Shown here: one piece after another, positions 56,069-64,000 of the stretch | Layout of the letters: every line of letters begins with the position of its first letter | How positions within the stretch are numbered: position 1 is the stretch's first letter | Position numbers and translations under genes: made by a program | The notes under the pieces: generated by a model | The model's input: the letters and a program-made list of their open reading frames with translations, nothing else | The model's database searches: none | Told to the model about the DNA's origin: nothing | DNA from: Tetrapyrgos nigripes | Lineage: Eukaryota; Basidiomycota; Agaricomycetes; Agaricales; Campanellaceae | Direction of reading: 5' to 3' | DNA length: 64,000 nucleotides | NCBI GenBank assembly: GCA_013368315.1 | Contig: JAACJM010000044.1 | Coordinates: forward strand, 248,001 to 312,000

Positions 56069-59000
56069 TTAATTCGGTACAAACCTCATCGTAACCGCCT
56101 GTCCCCCGACCCCACTCGGACTTGAAGCACAAGCAACAGCTTTGGACTGTTGTGCCGCACAATAAAACTGCTGCGTCGTACCTCCCGCATGTCCCGTAAT
56201 AAGAACCGCACAACCCATCCTCTGGCCGTTAATGAAGAAATTGAAATCTGAACGTCCTTTTCCGACCAGGCCTCCGTTGCAAGTGAAGTCGATGTTGGCG
56301 GAAGTGGAAGGGATGTTGATTTGACCACTGGCAGTGTCGAGAAGGATGAAGACGCCGTTACAATTGGCGTCGTTTGTTTGGAAAGCTTGGTTGGCGTCGA
56401 AGGCTTGCCAGTGGGAATCTCGGATGGTGTTTCCGGAGCCGATGGCGTAGAAGTTCTGGTGGATATGTCAGAGAGGATTGAGGAAGGGTGCTGAACATAT
56501 TTTATGAGCACTTACGGTGTTTCCAGAGCCCATAACACGTTGTGTTAGCAGTTGATCGATGTCTTGTTCGTTTGAAGAGCCGCTGGTTATGAAGACGACT
56601 TTGCCGGTTGTACCAGGAACGTTGCATCTTGGGGTGGTAGGAGCAGGTGGGATCAAGTTCTGAAAATCCAAAAGTTATTTGGACGCTCGAGAAAGACAGA
56701 AGGAGACTCACTCCAGCAGTAAACGAAGTAGGGTTGAACTAAAGTGAGCCAAAGCAGCAGATTTCAGTACGAGTATATCGAGTTTATCTGCATGAATAGA
56801 CTCACGTTATTCGCAGTGAACAACGGGAAACACCTCGGAACTTGCGGGTTCTGAGGATTATTGATCAGAGCAACTTGCTGCATTTGGCGGCGGTAGAATG
56901 CGTTGGCGTTGGTGGCTCTCGAGCTGAGAAAAGACAATACAATAAAGGGTAAAATCATTAGGCGTTTGAGTAGTAGAGTATACTATACTTACGTGCAGCC
57001 AGCGGGATACGTCGAGATCAATCCACGAAGCCATGAGTTAAATATTGCAGGAAGACTGTCAGTTTGTACGACCACGCTATTGGGTGTAATCTCTGACAAG
57101 AGATTCTGTACGTCCAAGGCAGTTTGTTGGAATATGTTCGATGTAGCGGCAAAGTCTGGATGAGAAGCTTCAGTGACAGAGCATTGTCGAATGAAGCGTT
57201 ATACGGCACTCACAGCTTCCGAGACCACCAAGATTGCGAATGAACCATTCGACATCGTAAATGAGATCGTCGTCGTCTTCAAAGTCGCCAATGATCTCCA
57301 TGGACTCCTTTTGAGGGGGGTTGGCCGCTGTGTTTCGATTTTGATTGACCACGTTGGATTTGGCTACCAAAAGAAAGTCGTCAACACATAGTACTTGCTT
57401 TGACTGAACGCAGGAAATAATACGTACCTTGATTCATCGCTACATCAGCCCACACCATGTTTCGTTGCTATATAAAGGTTGATATGGTTGTGAGCTCTTA
57501 AAGGAGACGGAAGACTCACTGTATCTATAGCAGCCACCAAACCAGCACCCATCTCACTGCCATCTGCTCGCGTATAGTCGAAGATATTGTCCGAGATCCT
57601 TCGAACACATCGGTCAATGCACACAGACAAGTACTACGAGGCGAAAAAAGAACTCACCAGTTACAAGGTGCCTGCGACATCACTGAATCTTTGAAGAATT
57701 GATTGATATATCCTAGCCTGGTGCAATATGTGAGAATCAGGATGGGTAATAAATCCTGAATTTCTGAACGTACTCGAAGATGTGTTCCTCTGAAGGTTGA
57801 TATCAGAACGTCAGTCCACTGAATACCTGTATATCAGAGAGTAATACTCACGAATGACACTGTCTCCAGCACCGGGAGCAGGCTTTGCACCAACTTGAAT
57901 GACCCCAACGTTGAGGCCTAAACTTGTAGAGGAACGCGCGATCCGAACATATTGTCCAGCACCCAACCTCACGTCATTTGGGGAAGCTTTTTGAAGACTG
58001 CATCGGTTGACGGCGATATCTAGGGAACGAAGCAATGAGTTATATCATCATGATCAGTGGAACTCAAAACGGGTACTTACGCCTTCCATCCCTTGCGTGT
58101 ATATCTTGTTGCACAGACTTCGAAACAACCCGACTGTTGCTGCGCTTCCTTCTGGAGTTAGGATCCGTTCCGAGACCTTCCCAATCTGCGTTCTCAGGAT
58201 CGCCAGGAAGACTATATCCAGAAGTGGGTACGGCGTGACAAGTGGAGTCTGAAGATGTAGAGGTAGTCGAAGTCGTGGTGCTTGAATGATCAGGATCGTC
58301 AGGGTCATCTCCAGGACCAGGAGGCTCGGTTGGAAGAGGGAAAGGATCTGTCCAAGGTCCAGTCCAACCAGGAGGTTTGATAGGACTTGGGGTAATACCA
58401 TTAATGATACCGACGTCGGCAGGTAAACATCCGCTGATACCTCCACCGAATATGAGGCTAAAGATGTTGATGGAGGGATTGCATCTGCTATGGTCTCCGG
58501 GAGGACCAGTAACGACGACGAAAGCACCAGAAGATGTGGAACTTGACTGGCTTGTCTTGACGGTGGAAGTCCATGTAGGGGTAGAGGTGAGAGGTGCCGT
58601 GAATGTTACGGTATTGGCGTCAGTCGGAGGCAAGATGTTGAAAGCTACACCAGCATCTGTCAGAATCATTGTTGAATACTCGAAATATTGACGAAGTACT
58701 TACTCCAAGTAGGGGTAATAGCGTTAGGTTGAGAAATCCATGTTGGTACAGGACCGTTGACGGGGGTTCCTCCAGAGTTGAGAGTAATGATCACTCCACC
58801 AATCGTGACGCTTGAAGTCGAAGAAGGAACCGGCACAATGACAGTGGTGGCTGTGTTGGTAAGAATTGTAGTCGAAACAGCGGTCGATCCCGTAGTCACC
58901 GTGCGGGTGATAGTTGCGGTAGATGCAGGAACAACTGTAGTACCTACAGCGCTGGAAGGAGTACCAGATAACACAGCCCAACTGGTAGTGGTAGAAGTTT

Positions 59001-61962
59001 CTGCTGGAATAACGACAGTGCTCGTGACGGTACTTGTGGTTGCACCAACCACGGTGGTTACGGCGGATGTGACAGTTCCTGCGGACTGTGCAAATGTCTG
59101 CGAATGGGCATTGGGAGACGGGAAAGGGTTGGGATCTTTTGGAATATTCAGAGACGATCTCAACTAGAAAGCAAACGCAGCTTACTCCATTCGACTGTGG
59201 AATACTGGCCTGGCTTGCTTCCTCCAGAACCAGAACCAGAACCGTCAGTGAGCTGAGATGAACTATAAGCGTACAAGAACAGGATGATGTGCAAGAGAAC
59301 GGCTTACGTCGTCTGTTCTTTGATCAAGAGACCTGCATAGTAGAATGAGTTAACTACTATGATTAGATCAACGCATATGCCACTCACCAAGCGAAGGTTC
59401 CACCAAAGCAGCTTGTTTCAGCGAATTGCTGTTTGACGCTGCGAGAGGCATTATCAGAATCAATGTTTTATTGGTAACGATCAACAAACACGTACTTCCA
59501 AGTATCTTGCTGGTCAAAAGTCACCAGAGAGCCCTATCAAGAGTGTTTGATCCGACATCCATGTTATATGATTGGAGCTTACCTGAGTATCGAACCAGTA
59601 AGTTTCCGTCTTTGAATCATGGGTGGCTTGAATACCACTCTGAAGAAGATCTTCGATCTCGAATTGAGCCAGGATACCGGACGCTTGTGTACAATCTCCA
59701 GGGAACCCTCCACCAAGCATCTAAGAAGCGTATTAGAGGAGATCCCAACGATTGAAGGCCAAGTAAATTTGACTTACTGTGCAATTGTACCCCGAGCAAG
59801 ACGCGTCTGCCAACTGATACGACCGGCCGTAATATGCAAGTCCTGAGCAGAGTAGCGTACGTTAGGATATGAGTTACTGATTCTTAAGGGCCAAAATGAA
59901 CATACCAAGGTTGACTAGAAGCGAGAAAATTGAGTCAGTTGGGGTATGACAGGTAAGATACTCAGCTAACCTTTGCCTAGATCAACACCAGCCCGAACGT
60001 AAAGACGTGCAGCGTCTTGAATATCAAGCATTGACGTGTGAGGATTAGAAACGGGTGCTTGGTCCGTAACGTTGGTGTCCCAAGGTCCATGGAAGTCGTA
60101 GGCTGCGGTAATAAACGTCAGCTTTACGCTCACTGTACTAAGGAAGCAAGAGAAACTTACACATCATGTTCATGTAGTCTACTGAGCCGGCGATCTTGTC
60201 GATTTCGAAGCCTTTTAAAAACCAGTATCCCGCAGGAGTAGCTGCATGAACGACCATGAGCCTGACGAATAGCCGAGTATCGAAGGTACGTACCAATGGA
60301 AATGATCTTTGAACCTATTGCTGATCTGAGTTCTTTGAAAAATGCCGTCAAGTTGGGTGTATCAGTAGCAGGAGCATTCCTCTCGATTGCGCCGGGGTAC
60401 TCTGCGAAAGGCCAGTTAGACGTCGTGAATGACAGGGTGCAACAATGACATACCAAAGTCAATATCAATTCCATCCAATTCAAACCTATCGAGGAATGAT
60501 TTCACGGAATTGATGAAGGTAGCTCTGCTAGACGAAGAAGCTATCATGAAGGAGAACAAATCTTTGGTAGCATCCAATTCCCTGTTAGAGATGAATCAGC
60601 ATCCCAGTCGACGCTCAAGAAAGGATAGGATAGACTTACGAGAAATCCCATCCACCAATAGCTATGATAACTTTCATCCCTGGATTACTGGCTTTCTGAT
60701 TGACTAGCTGCTGCAGAAGTGGTACATCTGCATCTGATAGTTCTGATTTGTCCAAGTTAGCAAGTTAGCAGCCATTTCGACTCGAGACAGCATGAATATC
60801 AAAGATCACAAACACGACTCACGTATCTCCAAACCCTGCGAAATGGACCCAAACGCAAAGTTCACATGTGTAAATCCATCCCAGTTAATTTGATTCGGAG
60901 CAACGTTAGTCCCGCACGCACGACGATCACCCCAGCCTGCGTAGTAGCCCATCTTGCGGATGCTTCTGCCAGCACCACAGGAGGGAATGGTTGGGGTGAA
61001 GCAATTGGATATGCTAGAACACAAGCACAAGCTCTGGTGAACCAGGAAATTGAGATGAAGAAAAGGCAAAAAGCTTACCAGGGATTTGGCTCAGCAGTAG
61101 TACAAAACTGATCTGTAAGCCCACAGAATCCGAACGCGCTACAGCAAGCATGTAGGGGACAAGAAGCGTTTCCTTCACTTTGAGGACCACATTGAAGGCC
61201 AGGGATGATAGGGATTGGAGGTGGGTCTCCGGGAGAGACACACATGGTGAAGTCGCGTTGAAGGCTGGCGCATCCTGAAGAAGAGGTCAATGATATGTTG
61301 CAAGGTGAGGCAAGTAGATAAGGAAAGACCCACCTTTCCATTTGAAAGTATTCTGATTCCATTCTTCGATATGAGCTACGGTTATGTCGAATTTGATTGC
61401 AATTTCTACAAAGCAATAAGTTCCGTGTAAACACATATAACTTGGGAAAAGACTGACTCGAACAACTGTCCTCAGGAATGGTGGTGTACATCGCACAAGT
61501 ACCATTTTGATTCGGAGGCGGAGCATTGGAGGGTAGGGTTCCGGAGGAGACACAGACTTTCTGCCCGGGTTGGATGAGGGAGCAGTCTATCCCTGGATTG
61601 AAGGAGGCGAATTGGTCTGCAGTTATGCCGGCGTTGGTGAAGATGTCGAAGCTATTTGTTATGTTCCAAAAGAAAAGGCTCGTTAGAAATTGCGGCGATA
61701 TATGATATGCGAAGGTATGCAAAAGATACGAGAAGAGGGAGAGAAGTGAGAGGGAGAGGAGACTCACCAAGTACTGAAGGGCTGTCCGACGGTTGCGGTT
61801 TTGCAGTCTGGATGGAATTCATGAGCATAGTGTAAGTTGTCAGCTACACAGTAGTAGGGACACAACGAAGGAATACTCACCAGCACCAAAAACACCATAT
61901 GCTATATTCAAAAGAATGAAAGCCACTGAGAGCAGAGGCAGCTGTAGCTGTGAGCGATACAT
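56069..61962 (-). CDS. Secreted LysM-CBM18-GH18 multi-domain chitinase
   Basis: ATG at 61962 opens a signal peptide (MYRSQLQLPLLSVAFILL). Then, through many small introns: LysM 1 (FDIFTNAGITADQF ... PGQKVCV), LysM 2 (IAIKFDITVAHIEEWN ... MCVSPGDP), a chitin-binding type-1/CBM18 module (CGPQSEGNASCPLHACCSAF, CGLTDQFC) and GH18: MGYYAGW, VNFAFG, MKVIIAIGGW, catalytic DGIDIDFEYP (split by an intron near 60420-60450), YDFHGPWDT and the late GDLVTFDQQDTW-like block. The tail is Thr/Ser-rich, with RRKR near 58160, and a C-terminal domain ending FVPN at stop 56069-56071. Estimated 1,400-1,500 residues. Resembles fungal subgroup-C chitinases. Function: chitin hydrolysis at the wall or extracellularly. 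Exon borders partly inferred. Confidence 0.88.
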
Positions 61963-62609
61963 CCTAGATTGGATGTACGTGAATGTCACGAAGGGGGGAT
62001 TCTGGAAACAGTTAGCAGCAAGATTCTAATCCCAAGACAAAGTTGATTATCAGAAAATAGAAAGTAATGTACAGAGGTTATGCACCTAGTCCCAAGACAA
62101 AGGGGTCAAGAGGGAAAACGAAAGGAAAGGAAGGAAAGAAGCTGTTTGATTTCAGACTAATTCTCTAGAGAGGACGAGTATATATAAGACTGGCTTGAAT
62201 AGAGATTGTTACTAGCGCTACTACTTAGTGCAAGCGCCGAGATCCGTATGAAGTCCATGTATAGATTGAGAATAGACCTTGACATCTTCGCAGCAATATC
62301 AAAGCGATATACATGTGATACAGGCTACAGCCTCATAGCATACGACATACAGCACCCCGTAGAGTTAACCAGGAACTGACCGGCCTGTGCAGCGACTATT
62401 GCAAACGGTCTCGAAGAGCTCGAGGGTTTGATAGATGAATCTGAGCTCTGTCATGAGCATTCTGTATAACGAACAAGTGCACCTGGGAGAAGATACAACG
62501 AGGCAGGACCAGCAAATGAGATTTCTCGCTGGCATCAATGTAGGCTCTCTGAGGAATGGGAATGGTGGCAACTGCAGTGGGAGGACGAGGACGAGGAGCA
62601 GGCGGGTAT
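61963..62609. other. Promoter region of the chitinase
   Basis: No gene on either strand is supported. Ends at the hAT-like element. Confidence 0.4.
62176..62190 (-). promoter_or_regulatory. TATA box upstream of the chitinase
   Basis: Minus-strand TTATATATACTC, about 220 bases before the ATG. Confidence 0.4.
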
Positions 62610-64000
62610 CAGAAATCTGCGGGTACCCCATGCGGGTACACAGCGGGTACATGCGGGTGATGCGGGTGATGCGGGTACCCATTACCCTTTGCTTATCATG
62701 TAGAATCTTAGTTGATTAAGCCTTCTAATTGCTCTTTTTATTGTGTAGATAGTCCTTTCAAAATGCAGAGTCTGTTGTGTAGCAATTTCACAAAGAACAG
62801 AACGCGCTGTCGGTATTGAGGTAAAATCATTCATACAAAAATGATGGGATTTACGTGGTATATGCAAGACTCAGCATCACCTATCATTGACACTTTCTGA
62901 CCCACTCTGCACTTACTCTTGCCCTTCTCTGCAAATGGGACTGCTTGTAAGTATGAGTATCCAACGTTACATAGCCTTAGTTGCATAGAATATTCTTTTT
63001 GTAGAAATGGCTTGGTAAAAGCATCATACGGCCCGCTGTTGATGCTACTTTAGCAGGCAGGTTAGTGTACCAGCATGAAAGGCAGTTCAGTCACAAATCA
63101 CAGCCAAAAAATCTAAGGCCAGATTTGACATTTTCTATTTATTTTTTTTTTGGATTTCTTCTGGATTTTTTTTGGTCAGAGAGACTGAGCTTTCATTCAT
63201 GCCAGGACAGTAGTATGTATGTGCAAATAGCCGTTCATTCTCTTCAACGGACTCTCATACAACATCAAGGCAAGAAACATAGTACCCGCATGGTACCCGC
63301 ATGGTACCCGCATGGGTACCCGCATGTGCACAGCCACTGCGGGTACCATGCGGGTACCATTCGTGAGCATTACTAACATCCACACAACATCTAACAGTTT
63401 GAAAACAAGGAATGCTGTAGCTTCTGTACTAATAACCAGTACCTTGACATGCTCAATGTGTAGAAGTAAATTTCTATCATAAATTCTAGTAAACCTTGGG
63501 CTGAATTCACATTGATCTTGACTTTTCTAGAATTGGATGAACAAATTACTTTATTGAACACTTGAAACATTGACTCAGTGATGTATTAGAATGAGTATGT
63601 TGCATTTACACTGCGAACCACGAAGAGTTTTATTGATGCAGGCTTCATTTCAAGTCTAAGGGTAGTTTGGGTACATAATTCATAGAATATTGGCATGCAG
63701 AGAATGGAAATAGTCTCTAGTGCATGCAATAAGCTTTTGGCAAAAATATCTAGGCTGCTTTGTAGAGAAATACTTGAGTTAGGAATGAGACTACTGCAGA
63801 TGGGAGTGAGTGGCTGTGCTTATCCATGTACATTTGAGTTTCACTACACTTCGTTGAAGTCTATCTACAAGCTCTATATTCACTTTTATGTCTCTCTACT
63901 ATGTTACAAATGCTCGTATGTATGCCATATAATGCTGAACTCAAATATTTAATGGTACCCGCAGCCCACCCGCAGACCCGCATGGGGTACCCGCAGATTT
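62610..64000. mobile_element. hAT-like element with GCGGGTACC subterminal repeats, running to the right edge
   Basis: 62613-62637 and 63976-64000 are a perfect 25-bp inverted repeat (AAATCTGCGGGTACCCCATG...). The left end reads CAGAAATCTGCGGG, CAG being typical of hAT ends. GCGGGTA/TACCCGC repeats cluster at 62600-62690, 63288-63360 and 63953-64000. No transposase seen. The right terminus and target duplication are outside or at the window edge. Confidence 0.7.

Overview
The window looks like a repeat-rich stretch of an Agaricomycete (mushroom-forming basidiomycete) genome. Genes carry many short GT-AG introns of about 45-75 bases. The recognisable families fit that group: a TET/JBP-type dioxygenase, a DUF6535-like membrane protein, a HET-domain protein, a Clr4/SUV39-type SET methyltransferase, a multi-domain GH18 chitinase and an AKR7-like aldo/keto reductase. 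No bacterial operon, CRISPR array, tRNA or rRNA gene was found.

Left island (1-6.2 kb): an edge-truncated basic protein, a complete five-exon TET/JBP dioxygenase gene, an unknown two-exon gene, and a four-exon gene with an HMG-box-like segment plus AT-hook. This gene mix resembles the cargo that accompanies KDZ transposons in basidiomycetes, but no KDZ transposase is visible here. Next (7.2-17.1 kb) is a type-B carboxylesterase gene split by a full-length 7,128-bp Copia retrotransposon (LTRs 8522-8889 and 15282-15649, target duplication GGTAC). The retroelement is one uninterrupted frame apart from three in-frame TGA codons. The esterase also carries a frameshift and a nonsense codon.

Repeat belt (17.4-35.2 kb): a CACTA-like foldback element, small MITEs, two solo LTRs of one family in opposite orientation, an isolated Copia LTR with primer site, and hAT-like elements with private subterminal repeats (one nested in another). 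A fragment copied from the 3' end of the downstream chitinase gene also lies here. Within the belt is an apparently intact SUV39-type histone H3K9 methyltransferase gene (23.6-26.7 kb).

Right half (35.5-64 kb): a long disordered basidiomycete protein and its degenerate partial copy; an AKR gene with a one-base homopolymer frameshift; a second CACTA-like element; tRNA-related SINE-like repeats; the DUF6535 gene; a HET-domain gene; and a large LysM-CBM18-GH18 chitinase. A hAT-like element runs off the right edge.

The genes do not form one pathway. The common theme is mobile DNA and genes that may act on chromatin or DNA modification (TET/JBP, HMG/AT-hook, SUV39). Exon coordinates were worked out by hand from splice signals and frame continuity and should be treated as predictions.
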